From CAZXBB01 sp964638815 (GTDB taxonomy: Bacteria > Planctomycetota > Phycisphaerae > Phycisphaerales > SM1A02), in the NCBI GenBank assembly GCA_964638815.1, contig CAZXBB010000072.1:27159-91158 (forward strand): DNA of 64,000 nucleotides, written 5' to 3'. The notes under the pieces were generated by a model. It was not told where the DNA came from, made no database searches, and was given only the letters and a program-made list of their open reading frames with translations. Of this stretch, positions 26,753 through 35,160 are shown one piece after another. Numbering within the stretch: position 1 is the stretch's first letter; each line of letters starts with the position of its first letter. A program made the translations under genes and the position numbers.

Positions 26753-28158
26753 GCGCCCCGCCCGCGAAGGTCGAGTGGGCGCTCCTCGCCGTGACCGCGG
26801 CGGCGGCGGCGTTCGCCCTCCTCGGCCCGCCGCTGAGCGGGGGAACGAGCGGCCCGGAGGTCGGTCACCTGCTCGAGGTGAGCCGGCCGGAGCATGGTCC
26901 GGCGGAAGCGCGTTTCGACGACGCCGCGTTCCGCGCCGCCTCGGAAGTCGCGGGTCTGCCGGAACCGCCCGAGTTGGACGGCGCGGACCCGGTTCCGGTC
27001 CGCAACATCCTGGAGCAGCACCACCGCTGGACGCGGGCGGGCGATCCGGAGGCGATCGGCAATCTCGGGCGCATCTACCTGGCCCTCGAGGAGCACAGGG
27101 CGGCGCTCGAGTGCTTCGCGGCGGCGACGGCGCTCGAGCCCGAGCATCCGCACTGGCGTTACCTCCTCGGTGTCGAGGCCCAGTCGCTCGGGCTCGACGA
27201 TCTCGCGATCGAGGTGCTCGAGCAGTCGGCGGCGCGCGACCCCGGCTACGCGACGACCTTCGCCCGGCTCGGCCGCCTGTATCTCGAGCGTGACGACCTT
27301 GACGCCGCCGAACGGAACTTCGACCGTTGCCGCGCGATCGACCCGAACCAGTCGCTCGGTTACGTGGGTCTGGGGAGAGTGGCGCTCGCGCGGGGGGACT
27401 ACGACAAGGCGGCGGCGGCTCTGCTCCAGGCGGTGCAGGCAACGCCAAACGATCATCGGGCCTACCGGTTCCTGAGCCAGGCGCTCGCACCGCTCGGGCG
27501 CGAGGAGGACTCCCGCCGCGCGGCGGAGATCGCCGAGCGGCTTCCGAAGTACGCGGGCTGGCTCGTGTTCGACGACCGGCTCCAGGCGGCGCATGCGCTC
27601 GCGAACACGCAGCGGTACATCGAGAACCAGATGCGTCTCGCCCAGAGTTCCGGCGACGCGGCGCAGCTCGCCGGGCTCGCCGGTGAGCTGCTGCGACGAC
27701 GCCCCGACGACTACAAGGCATGGGGCGTGCTCGCGGACTCCCTGATCCGGCTCGAACGAGTGGACGAAGCGCGCGAGGCGATCGACCGGGCGCTGGCGAT
27801 CGAGCCCGAGTCGGTCTCGATGCTCTGCATCCGCGCGCAGGTCGAGATGCTCGCGGGCAACCTCGCCTCGGCGCTCGAGGTCCTCGACGCTGCGCTCGCG
27901 ATCGATCCCGGCTACGCGTCGTCGCACGACATTCGCGGCCGCGTGCTCTATCTGACCGGGCGGCACGACGAGGCGTTTGCCTCGATGCAGCGGGCGATCG
28001 CCCTCGATCCGAAGGCGATCAAGATGCGGCTGGCGCTGGCGGTGATGCATGAGCAGCGCGGGGCCGTCGATGACGCGAAGCGCGAGCTGCGGGCGCTCCT
28101 GGAGATCGAGCCCGGGCATGCGGGCGCGCGGGAACGGCTGAGACGGCTCGGGGGCTGA
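26749..28158 (+). CDS. Membrane-anchored TPR-repeat protein
   Basis: About 469 residues from a GTG overlapping the previous stop (GTGA). One hydrophobic segment near residues 8-25 anchors it. Residues about 85-465 are nine or ten tetratricopeptide repeats, e.g. AIGNLGRIYLALEEHRAALE, TFARLGRLYLERDDLDAAER and ALEVLDAALAIDPGYASSHD. Such proteins act as assembly scaffolds, here probably for the propeller protein encoded just upstream. No enzymatic domain is present. This is the last gene of the operon; no obvious terminator follows immediately. Confidence 0.85.
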   Translation: MSAPPAKVEWALLAVTAAAAAFALLGPPLSGGTSGPEVGHLLEVSRPEHGPAEARFDDAAFRAASEVAGLPEPPELDGADPVPVRNILEQHHRWTRAGDPEAIGNLGRIYLALEEHRAALECFAAATALEPEHPHWRYLLGVEAQSLGLDDLAIEVLEQSAARDPGYATTFARLGRLYLERDDLDAAERNFDRCRAIDPNQSLGYVGLGRVALARGDYDKAAAALLQAVQATPNDHRAYRFLSQALAPLGREEDSRRAAEIAERLPKYAGWLVFDDRLQAAHALANTQRYIENQMRLAQSSGDAAQLAGLAGELLRRRPDDYKAWGVLADSLIRLERVDEAREAIDRALAIEPESVSMLCIRAQVEMLAGNLASALEVLDAALAIDPGYASSHDIRGRVLYLTGRHDEAFASMQRAIALDPKAIKMRLALAVMHEQRGAVDDAKRELRALLEIEPGHAGARERLRRLGG

Positions 28159-29076
28159 CGGCTCGGAGACTGATGGCCCGAACCACAGCGTTTGCATGGA
28201 CTTATCGGGCCTGACCCCGGCCGCACAAACCCCCGAATCCGCTTGACCTGCGTCTGATCCGGCTCATTCTGATCCTGACGGAGGCGTTCCACCTGCCCCG
28301 GCAGCCCGTGCCGAGCTGCGACGGGCTGCCGCGGGCAGGGACGGGCCTGGGACGATCCTGGGGAACCACGACTCACGGCACGGAAGGCATGGCCGCAGGG
28401 GCATTTCGGTGCCGTCCGGCCGGCCGTGCCGGCTGCCGCGCCGCCCGCGACAGCAAATGCACAGACCCCGGCTGACACCCCTCCTCGTGGATAACCGGTG
28501 GAGCAGATGGCGGCTTGAGCTGGTCCGGACCCGATCGAGAGGCCCCTCGGCAAGCGCGCAAATCACGGCCGCAGATGCACTTCAGACGGCCTCCCGAGTC
28601 CCGTGCCCGGGAGGCTTCGCGCGGGACCCGATCCCGTTCTTGCGATCGCTTCGGGGTCCATAGTGTAAAACCGGGCCAAACAGGTAGTTAGAGCTGCCTT
28701 TCTTCACCGGCGTTCAGAGGCGACGAGCAGATCCATAATTCACCTCAATTCTCTTGACAACACCCCCAAAAAGGTGAGAATCGGGACGTAGCCAGGAGCA
28801 GTCCACGAGGATTGCCCTTGCCCGGTGTGCCCCTCCTGTTTTGGAGCGGCACGCCGAGAGACGAGAGAGAACATCCTGAAGAGAGAGAGCGCCACGCCGG
28901 GCGTCCCGGCGCTGGAAGGTGCTCTCGTGTTCGTCTCGTACCTGCAAAACAAGATTCCGCAGACAACGACGCGATCGCTGCGCCTCCATGACCTGTCTCT
29001 CTCTTGTGGGTCTGAGGTAAGTCCCACATCGCTTATAAGCAGCTCGTGAACGTTCACTTGTATTTGGAGGTAAGTG
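28159..29076 (+). promoter_or_regulatory. Gene-free region with promoter and long 5' leader of the second exosortase-sorted gene
   Basis: No supported ORF. GCCTCCCG/CGGGAGGC (28589-28615) can form a hairpin. TTGACA-N16-GAGAAT (28754-28781) is the best promoter-like match in the region and would give a leader of about 290 bases. Within that leader are GA elements (28856-28870, 28881-28889), a matching CT element (28996-29005) and three inverted repeats close to the gene: TGTGGG/CCCACA (29005-29028), GCTTATAAGC (29031-29040) and GTGAACGTTCAC (29046-29057). The ribosome site GGAGG is at 29066-29070. Confidence 0.45.
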
Positions 29077-29724
29077 ATGAAGAAAGTAACGTTGGTAGCG
29101 GCCGCGGGTGCCGCTGGTCTGATGGCCATGCCCGCAATGGGCGACACGCTGTGGGCGAACAACGGCGTCAACGGAACGAACGGCTACAGCAACGCGACCG
29201 CCGGTGTGTTCGGTTTCCGCCGCACGCTCCTTGACGACTTCGATCTGTCCGGGGATTCGATCCTCCAGGACCTGCACTGGAACTCGGTCTGGGGCACCCC
29301 GATGGGTGGCGCGATGGGCGTTGGCGCGGAGATCTCGATCCGTTCCGACCTCGCCGGCACCCCGGGCGCGACGATCGCCGTCGCCAACCTGACGGGCTAC
29401 AGCGAAGTCTTCACCGGCAACATCTACTTCAGCCGTGAAGAGGTCACGCACTGGGCGACGTTCAGCGACATCGCCCTTCCCGCCGGTCGCTACTGGTTCG
29501 AGGCCACCGTCCAGGGCCCGGAGAACAACTTCTGGCTCACGTCGAACCAGTTGCTCAACGAGTGCTGGGTCAACTACGAGGATCTCGGCGGATTTGCGTC
29601 GGGCTCGACGCAGTTCGGTGTCGCGAGCGACATCAACTTCATCCTGACCGGCATCCCCGCACCGGGCGCGCTCGCGCTGCTCGGTGTCGCCGGCCTCGCC
29701 GGTTCGCGGCGCCGCCGCGCCTGA
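29077..29724 (+). CDS. Secreted protein of unknown function with exosortase-type sorting signal
   Basis: About 215 residues. The ATG six bases after GGAGG was preferred over the GTG three bases upstream. MKKVTLVAAAGAAGLMAMPAMG is a signal peptide. The mature part is a single beta-rich domain (ISIRSDLAGTPGATIAVANL, then ALPAGRYWFEATVQGPENNFW) of the kind seen in extracellular planctomycete proteins with no assigned role. The C-terminus APGALALLGVAGLAG and RRRR repeats the sorting tail of the P-domain protein at 23190, so both should be handled by the same exosortase. A strong terminator follows at 29762. Codon use matches its neighbours. Confidence 0.85.
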   Translation: MKKVTLVAAAGAAGLMAMPAMGDTLWANNGVNGTNGYSNATAGVFGFRRTLLDDFDLSGDSILQDLHWNSVWGTPMGGAMGVGAEISIRSDLAGTPGATIAVANLTGYSEVFTGNIYFSREEVTHWATFSDIALPAGRYWFEATVQGPENNFWLTSNQLLNECWVNYEDLGGFASGSTQFGVASDINFILTGIPAPGALALLGVAGLAGSRRRRA

Positions 29725-29761
29725 GAGCGGATCCCGCTCCGTTAGCAGTTCAATCAGCAAC

Positions 29762-29793
29762 CCGCCCCGCACGAAAGTGCGGGGCGGTTGTTT
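29762..29793 (+). terminator. Intrinsic terminator
   Basis: Eleven-base perfect arms CCGCCCCGCAC/GTGCGGGGCGG with a GAAA tetraloop, followed by TTGTTTTT. It is a textbook rho-independent terminator 37 bases after the sorted-protein gene. Confidence 0.92.
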
Positions 29794-29843
29794 TTGCCCG
29801 AGCCTCGACCGTCGTTGAAGAACTGCGACGCACCGTCGAGTCT

Positions 29844-29953
29844 GTGTGCCCCGGTCCTTGGCTCGGCAAGGGCCGGGTGGGCCACGAAGCTCCGAAGCCG
29901 TTGTTGCATGGGTAGCCCACCCGGCCCTGTCAGAGCACAGGACCGGGGCACAC
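29844..29953. repeat. 110-base palindromic element, copy 1 (REPIN-like cruciform)
   Basis: Outer arms GTGTGCCCCGGTCC/GGACCGGGGCACAC and inner arms GGGCCGGGTGGGC/GCCCACCCGGCCC flank two mini-hairpins (CCTTG/CAAGG on the left, CTGT/ACAG on the right) and a central loop. It can fold into a cross. It lies between convergent genes, after the terminator. It has no transposase and no ORF worth keeping. Confidence 0.85.
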
Positions 29954-29997
29954 TTCGTCTGTGTCACGCAACGAAGCTCTTGAAGCACGAGCGCACC

Positions 29998-30107
29998 GTG
30001 TGCCCCGGTCCTTGGCTCGGCAAGGGCCGGGTGGCGTCGGAAGTCTCCGCCACCATCGAGTCGTCCGACGCCGCCCGGCCCTGTCAGAGCACGGGACCGG
30101 GGCACAC
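29998..30107. repeat. 110-base palindromic element, copy 2
   Basis: Same length, orientation and conserved arms as copy 1, which ends 44 bases upstream. The central part differs in sequence but keeps pairing (GCGTCGGA/TCCGACGC instead of GGC/GCC). This indicates that the fold, rather than the central sequence, is maintained. Confidence 0.85.
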
Positions 30108-30189
30108 CGGAACTGCGTCGCCGGATTGGGCAATCCGCCCCACGACGCCGCGCCCCCGCCGGAGGGCGACGAACTTCTGACTCACTTCG

Positions 30190-32556
30190 CTAGGCGCGCC
30201 CACGGCTGCCGCGCCGCCCCTGTCCGTAGCCCTTCCGCTTCCCGGCAGTCTTCAGCGGCTTCCTGGTCTTCGACGACCGTTTGGCGGGCGTTTCGCGGCG
30301 CTGCGGAAAGGCTGTCAGCAGCAGATCGAGCCGCCTTGAGGCGAGATCGACGGCGACGACGCGGACGGTGACGACATCGCCGATCCCGATCACCATCCCG
30401 CTGCGGCCCGCGACCAGCCGGCCCGTGAGAGGATCGGCCTTCCATCGATCGGCGCGGTCGTCCGCACTCGGCAGGTCGGCCATCTTGACGAGGCCCTCCA
30501 CGAGGAACTGCTCGATCGAGATGAAGACGCCGGCGTTCATCACGCCGGTGACGACGCCGGGGAACTCGTCGCCGAGATGGTGCTCGTGGAGGAACTGCAT
30601 CACGAGGAACGACCGCAGCTCGCGCTCGGCGGCGGTGGCCTCCTGCTCCGTGTCGCTGCAGTGATTCCCGAGCGTGATGAGCGCGCCCTCGTCCGCCACC
30701 CGGGCGTCGTCCAGCAGCTTGCGCGCGATCGCCTGCCGCTTCCGGCCGCCCGGCGACTTCCGCCCGTTGTCGGTCAGCTCGAGGTAGGCCTCGAGCGCGC
30801 GGTGCAGCGTGAGATCCGGGTAGCGCCGGATCGGGCTGGTGAAGTGCGCGTAGTGGTCCGAGGCCAGCGCGAAGTGGCCGATCATCGCCGGGCTGTAGGT
30901 CGCCTTCGTCAGCGTGCGCAGCACGGCGAAGTGGATCGCGCGGGCGGCCGGCGTCTCGCGGGTCTTGTCGAGAAGCGTCTGGATGTCGTGCCGCGTCGGG
31001 GTGTCGGGCAGCCCGAGGTCCAGCGCGACGGCGTACATCCGCAGCTCCTCGAGCGACGCGAACTTCGGTTCGGGGTGGATCCGGCGCAGCACCGGGACCC
31101 CGAGCGCGTCGAACATCCGCGCGAGCGCCTCGTTCGCCTCCACCATGAACATCTCGATGATCGTGTGCGTGAACGCGTCGTCCTCGGGCACCGCGTCGAC
31201 CACGTGCCCATCGTCGTCGAAGATGAGCTCGACCTCGGGCAGGTTCAGCACGATCATGCCGTCGCGCACCCGCCGCTTCTGCAGCGTCCGCGCGAGGCGG
31301 TCGGACAGACGCAGGGCCTCGAGCAGCTCGTCCGCGTAGTCGGTGTCCGTGCGGGCGTGCTTCCTCGCCTCGCGCTTGTCGCCGTCGATGAGGGCCTGCG
31401 CCTCGAGGTACGTGAGCCGCTTCGCCGAGCGGATCACCGTCGAGGCCGGGCGCTGGGCGAGCACCTTCCCCTTCTTGTCGAACGTGACGAAGATGGACTT
31501 CGCGAATCGCGGCACGCCCTCCTGGAGCGAGCACACGCCGTTGGACAGGACCTCGGGCAGCATCGGGATGACGAGCCGGGGCAGGTAAACGCTGTTGCCG
31601 CGGGCCTGGGCTTCCTTGTCGAGCGGCGAGCCCGGCCGAACGAAATGCGAGACGTCCGCGATGTGCACGCCGAGCGTCCACTCACCCTCCCCGGCATCCC
31701 ACGCGATCGAGATCGCGTCGTCGAAGTCCTTCGAATCGGTCGGGTCGATCGTGAAGATGAACGTCGACGTGAGATCCTCGCGGTCGCCGTAGCCGTCCCG
31801 CGTCTCCTTCTCGAACGCGTCGGCCGCGGCGCGGGCGGCGCGCACGGCATCGTCGGGAAACTCCGTGCGAAGACCGTGCGCTTCGATGACCGCCTGCGTC
31901 TCGACGTCCGGCCGGCCCGCCTCGCCGAGGACCTTCGTGATGACCCCCTCGGCGTGGTACTCCTCGTCGGGGAAGTGCAGAAGCTCGATGACGACCTTGT
32001 CGCCCGCCTTCGCGTTCTTCGCGTGCGGGTCGCGGATCAGCACGGGATCGTGAAGCGATCGACCGTCGGGCCGCACGAACCAGTGGCCGCGTTCCTTGAC
32101 GAGCACGCCGACGAACTGCTCCTGTCCCCGCTCGAGCACCTCGACGATGCGGCCGACCGCGTCGCTGCGGAACCCGCCGTCGCGGGCGCGTCCCTTTCCC
32201 GGCGTCCGCCGCACCGTGGCGCGGACGCGGTCGCCGGAGATCGCGTCGCGAGCCTCGCCGTGCGGGATGAACAGGTCACCTTCGCGAGACGGGCGATCGG
32301 GCACGATGAAGCCGAAGCCCCGCGGGTTCTGCCGGAACACCCCCACGACCTCGTCGCCCAGCGCGGGAAGGCGAAGACGCTCGTCGCTGCCGCGCTCGAC
32401 GTCGCCCTCGGCCTCGAGCCGCTCGATCGCCTCGAGGAACGCGGCCTTGTCCTCGCCGTCGATACGCAGGTCGCGCATGACATCGCGGGCGATTGCCGGC
32501 CGGTAGCTCGCGTGGGCAAGGTGATCGAGGATGCGGTTCTTGAAACGTAACGGCAT
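30190..32556 (-). CDS. rnr: Ribonuclease R (RNB-family 3'-5' exoribonuclease)
   Basis: About 788 residues, the expected length. Domain order is an N-terminal helix-turn-helix-like part (1-70), cold-shock domains (GDEVVGVFRQNPRGFGFIVP, about residue 68), the RNB catalytic domain and an S1 domain near the end (GDEFPGVVTGVMNAGVFISI, about 660). The catalytic block TIDPTDSKDFDDAISI (about 268-283) carries the metal-binding aspartates, and SPIRRYPDLTLHR (about 585) matches the conserved RNB motif. The C-terminal tail is Lys/Arg-rich, as in RNase R. It degrades structured RNA in the cytoplasm. TTGACC-N18-TAGACT ends eight bases before the ATG, so a leaderless transcript is likely. Confidence 0.95.
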   Translation of the reverse strand: MPLRFKNRILDHLAHASYRPAIARDVMRDLRIDGEDKAAFLEAIERLEAEGDVERGSDERLRLPALGDEVVGVFRQNPRGFGFIVPDRPSREGDLFIPHGEARDAISGDRVRATVRRTPGKGRARDGGFRSDAVGRIVEVLERGQEQFVGVLVKERGHWFVRPDGRSLHDPVLIRDPHAKNAKAGDKVVIELLHFPDEEYHAEGVITKVLGEAGRPDVETQAVIEAHGLRTEFPDDAVRAARAAADAFEKETRDGYGDREDLTSTFIFTIDPTDSKDFDDAISIAWDAGEGEWTLGVHIADVSHFVRPGSPLDKEAQARGNSVYLPRLVIPMLPEVLSNGVCSLQEGVPRFAKSIFVTFDKKGKVLAQRPASTVIRSAKRLTYLEAQALIDGDKREARKHARTDTDYADELLEALRLSDRLARTLQKRRVRDGMIVLNLPEVELIFDDDGHVVDAVPEDDAFTHTIIEMFMVEANEALARMFDALGVPVLRRIHPEPKFASLEELRMYAVALDLGLPDTPTRHDIQTLLDKTRETPAARAIHFAVLRTLTKATYSPAMIGHFALASDHYAHFTSPIRRYPDLTLHRALEAYLELTDNGRKSPGGRKRQAIARKLLDDARVADEGALITLGNHCSDTEQEATAAERELRSFLVMQFLHEHHLGDEFPGVVTGVMNAGVFISIEQFLVEGLVKMADLPSADDRADRWKADPLTGRLVAGRSGMVIGIGDVVTVRVVAVDLASRRLDLLLTAFPQRRETPAKRSSKTRKPLKTAGKRKGYGQGRRGSRGRA

Positions 32557-32564
32557 TGTGTCAC

Positions 32565-32594
32565 AGTCTAGTTCTGGTGCATCGCCATGGTCAA
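32565..32594 (-). promoter_or_regulatory. Promoter of rnr, probably leaderless
   Basis: On the minus strand TTGACC (32589-32594) and TAGACT (32565-32570) are 18 bases apart. The -10 ends eight bases before the start codon at 32556, so transcription should begin at or beside the ATG. No Shine-Dalgarno is present. Confidence 0.6.
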
Positions 32595-32919
32595 AGCTTC
32601 GGGTATGGGCGCGGCATCGTCGTGGCCGGCAAGGCGACGCGACGACGGCATACTCTCAGTGTTCCGAGGAGCGTCAACGCCGCCAGCCGCGGCGAGGACC
32701 GGCCACAGACGAAGATTCGGCCTTGACGGGGCACCAGCACCCCGTTGAGGACTGCGGCGTTGCCTGAGTGAGATGCTTGTCGTCGTGGCAAGGAGCCGAG
32801 CCGACGCTGTACTTGGCGATACAGCTCGGGTGAGGGCGATGAGGTGAGGTCGAGCTCGAGCCGATGCCGCGCAATCGGGCGGTGGACGAGGTGCTGCTTC
32901 GGGCTTCCGACTGACCTGC
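32595..32919. other. Intergenic region between fmdB and rnr
   Basis: No supported gene. It contains repeat copy B (32742-32802) and otherwise unremarkable sequence. The short ORFs crossing it have no ribosome sites or family features. Confidence 0.6.
32742..32802. repeat. Interspersed repeat, copy B (about 61 bases)
   Basis: Partner of the repeat at 14252-14313, same orientation. Shared blocks are CCGTTGA, GCGGCGTTGCCTGAGTG, GTCGT and AGGAGCCGA. It is intergenic in both places. Confidence 0.6.
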
Positions 32920-33348
32920 CTACTTATTGCTCTTTGGCCTGGATTTCGACGCGCTGCCGCCGTCAGGCTTCTTCGCGTCGGGCTTCTTCCCCTCCGGCTT
33001 TCCGTCCGTCGTTCGGTCCGGCTTCCCGTCCGTCTTTCGGTCCGGCTTCCCTTCCGTCTTCCCGTCCGTCTTCCCGTCCGGCTTCCCGTCCGTCTTTCCG
33101 TCCGGCTTTCCATCGGCGCCGGCCGGCTTCTTCTTCTCCGCCTCCGCCGCCTTCGTGTACGAGTCGCTGCGGTAGTCGGTCTGGTAGAAGCCGCTGCCCT
33201 TGAAGATCACGCCGGCGCCGGTGCCGACCAGTCGGCGCAGTGACTGCCTGCCGCATTCCGGGCACTTGCGCTTCACGCTGTCGCTCATCTGCTGGAACAG
33301 CTCGAACGCGTGGCTGCACGCGTCACAGACGTAGTCGTAAGTCGGCAT
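32920..33348 (-). CDS. FmdB-family zinc-ribbon protein with charged repeat tail
   Basis: About 142 residues. MPTYDYVCDACSHAFELFQ and KRKCPECGRQSLRRLVG are the FmdB zinc ribbon (two CxxC pairs, residues 8-35), followed by GAGVIFKGSGFYQTDYR, the family's conserved second block. From residue 72 the sequence becomes a degenerate tetrapeptide repeat (DGKP, DGKT, DRKT), rich in Lys and Asp, encoded by 12-base DNA repeats. FmdB-like proteins are small putative regulatory proteins of unsettled role. It lies 14 bases after grpE and probably belongs to the chaperone operon. Confidence 0.85.
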   Translation of the reverse strand: MPTYDYVCDACSHAFELFQQMSDSVKRKCPECGRQSLRRLVGTGAGVIFKGSGFYQTDYRSDSYTKAAEAEKKKPAGADGKPDGKTDGKPDGKTDGKTEGKPDRKTDGKPDRTTDGKPEGKKPDAKKPDGGSASKSRPKSNK

Positions 33349-33362
33349 GCGTGGATTCTGTC

Positions 33363-33974
33363 TCAGTCGGCCGCGGTCCGCCCGGCCGTCTCGGCCGGCA
33401 CCGCGACGCTCACAGTGGCGGGGCGCAGGATCGTTTCATCGAGGGCGTAACCGATCTGCATCAGTGCGACGATGGTGTTCGGCTCCTGCTCGTCAGTCTC
33501 GACGCGCATCACCGCCTGGTGCTCGTTCGGGTCGAACTGCGAGCCGGGCTCCGGACGAATCAACCGGACGTCATGCCGCTCGAGCGCCTTCAGGAGCTCG
33601 ACGTGAATCATGTTCACACCGTCGATGAGCTGCTCGATAGTCATCTCGCCGGGCTGGTGCACGAGCGCGAAATCCACGTGATCGAGGACGGGAAGCATCG
33701 ACCGGATCACGGCGCTCGCTCCGACCAGGCGCGCACGAATCTCGTTCTCTTCGGCGCGTCGCCTGAAGTTGACGAAGTCAGCCATCGCGCGCTTCCTCGC
33801 TTCGACGGCCTGTTCAAGCTCGGCCTCGAGGACGCGGATCTGCTCGTCGGCACCCTCGGTCGGTGTGTCGCGTCCGCGCACGCCCGGGAGATCGGAGACG
33901 TCCACGTCGGACAGGTCGAAGGAGCCGTCCTCCTGCTGACCGGGCACGGGTTGTTCTGGATTCTGTTTCTGCAT
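33363..33974 (-). CDS. grpE: GrpE nucleotide-exchange factor
   Basis: About 203 residues. It has an acidic disordered N-terminus (1-45), then a long coiled coil (IRVLEAELEQAVEARKRAMADFVNFRRR, whose last part is the GrpE signature region). The C-terminal beta domain contains DPNEHQAVMRVET and the terminal LRPATVSVA block. It dimerises and releases ADP from DnaK. No dnaK gene is in the window. It lies 26 bases after dnaJ on the same strand. Confidence 0.93.
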   Translation of the reverse strand: MQKQNPEQPVPGQQEDGSFDLSDVDVSDLPGVRGRDTPTEGADEQIRVLEAELEQAVEARKRAMADFVNFRRRAEENEIRARLVGASAVIRSMLPVLDHVDFALVHQPGEMTIEQLIDGVNMIHVELLKALERHDVRLIRPEPGSQFDPNEHQAVMRVETDEQEPNTIVALMQIGYALDETILRPATVSVAVPAETAGRTAAD

Positions 33975-34000
33975 GTTCCGCTTGACTTGCTCCGGGAGCT

Positions 34001-35152
34001 TCAGCCTCCGGTCAACGTGTCCTTGATCCTGCCCCAGAACGAGGACTTACCGTCGGCGTCGAGGTGCAGGTCCTCGGTCTCGGCATACGCGTGGAGGAGC
34101 TTCCTTTGTTCATCGTTCAAATGCCGGGGAACCACAAGCTGAACAATCACGACGAGGTCGGCTCTTTCGCCGGAGCGCAATTTCGGCAGACCCTTTCCCT
34201 CGATCCGGAACATCGCCCCGTGCTGGGTCCCCGCAGGAATGGTAAGCGTCGCCTTGCCGTCGAGCGTCGTGATCTCCACATTCGCCCCGAGGGCGACCTG
34301 AGCGAAGCTGACGGGGACCGCGAGGAGCAGATGATCGCCGTCCCGCTCGAACCGGTCGTGCGGGCGGACGCGAACGACGACGTGCAGATCGCCCCTGATG
34401 CCCTGTCCCGACGGGCTGATCTCGGCCGCGGGCGGCTCGCCCTCGCCCTGGACGCGAATCGCCTGACCGCTCTGGATGCCGGCCGGAATCTTGACCTCGA
34501 GCTTCCGCCTGATCGACGTCCGGCCCTGGCCGCGACAGTCGGAACACTTGTCCACGATCACCTTGCCCCGCCCGTGGCAGTGCGGACACGCCGTGACCAT
34601 GCGGAACATGCCGCCGAGACCGGTCTGGGCAACCTGGCCCTGACCCCCGCAGGTCGTGCACGCGGCGGGCTCGGATCCCGCCTTCGCGCCGCTGCCCCGG
34701 CACAGACCGCAGACGTCCTTGCGCCGGAATTCGACGTCGCGCGTCGTTCCGGCGAGCACCTCCTCCAGCGTGATCTCGACCTCGGTCTCGAGGTCGTAGC
34801 CCCGGGGTACGCCGCCCCGCTGACGCGCCCGCGCGCGGCCGCCGATCCCGCCGCCGAAGATGTCCTCGAACATCGAGAAGATGTCCTCGGCGTGCATCGA
34901 GCGGAAGTCGTGACCCGGCGTCCCCCGCAGCCCGGACGCGCCGTACCGATCGTAGATCGATCGCTTCTCGGCGTTGCCGAGCACCTCGTACGCCTCGGCG
35001 CACTCGCGGAACTTCGCCTCGGCCACCGAATCTCCCGGATTGCGATCCGGGTGGTACTTCATCGCCAGCCGCCGGTACGCGCGCTTGATCTCCTCGGGAG
35101 TCTCGTCGCGGGCGACGCCGAGGACTTCGTAGTAGTCGCGCGTGGTGGGCAT
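34001..35152 (-). CDS. dnaJ: DnaJ (Hsp40) co-chaperone
   Basis: About 383 residues. The J-domain has RDYYEVLGVARDETPEEIKRAYR-type opening (residues 5-27) and the HPD motif in KYHPDRNPG (about 35). A Gly-rich region near residues 75-100 leads to four zinc-binding CxxCxGxG repeats: CGLCRGSG, CTTCGGQG, CPHCHGRG and CSDCRGQG (about 148-215). C-terminal beta domains follow (IPAGIQSGQAIRVQGEGEP). The start is at MPTTRDYYEVLG; upstream reading enters an 88-base inverted-repeat leader. It stimulates DnaK and presents substrates. All canonical residues are intact. Confidence 0.96.
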   Translation of the reverse strand: MPTTRDYYEVLGVARDETPEEIKRAYRRLAMKYHPDRNPGDSVAEAKFRECAEAYEVLGNAEKRSIYDRYGASGLRGTPGHDFRSMHAEDIFSMFEDIFGGGIGGRARARQRGGVPRGYDLETEVEITLEEVLAGTTRDVEFRRKDVCGLCRGSGAKAGSEPAACTTCGGQGQVAQTGLGGMFRMVTACPHCHGRGKVIVDKCSDCRGQGRTSIRRKLEVKIPAGIQSGQAIRVQGEGEPPAAEISPSGQGIRGDLHVVVRVRPHDRFERDGDHLLLAVPVSFAQVALGANVEITTLDGKATLTIPAGTQHGAMFRIEGKGLPKLRSGERADLVVIVQLVVPRHLNDEQRKLLHAYAETEDLHLDADGKSSFWGRIKDTLTGG

Positions 35153-35160
35153 TGCTTGCT

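Noticed and set aside
26749..28158. TPR protein as a PilF/Tgl-type pilotin for the secretin
   Set aside because: It lies far from the secretion operon and is coupled to the propeller protein; no lipobox is visible.
28714..30105. Long minus-strand ORF through the cruciform repeats
   Set aside because: It runs antisense through a well-supported secreted-protein gene, its terminator and two palindromic repeats, and has no family features.
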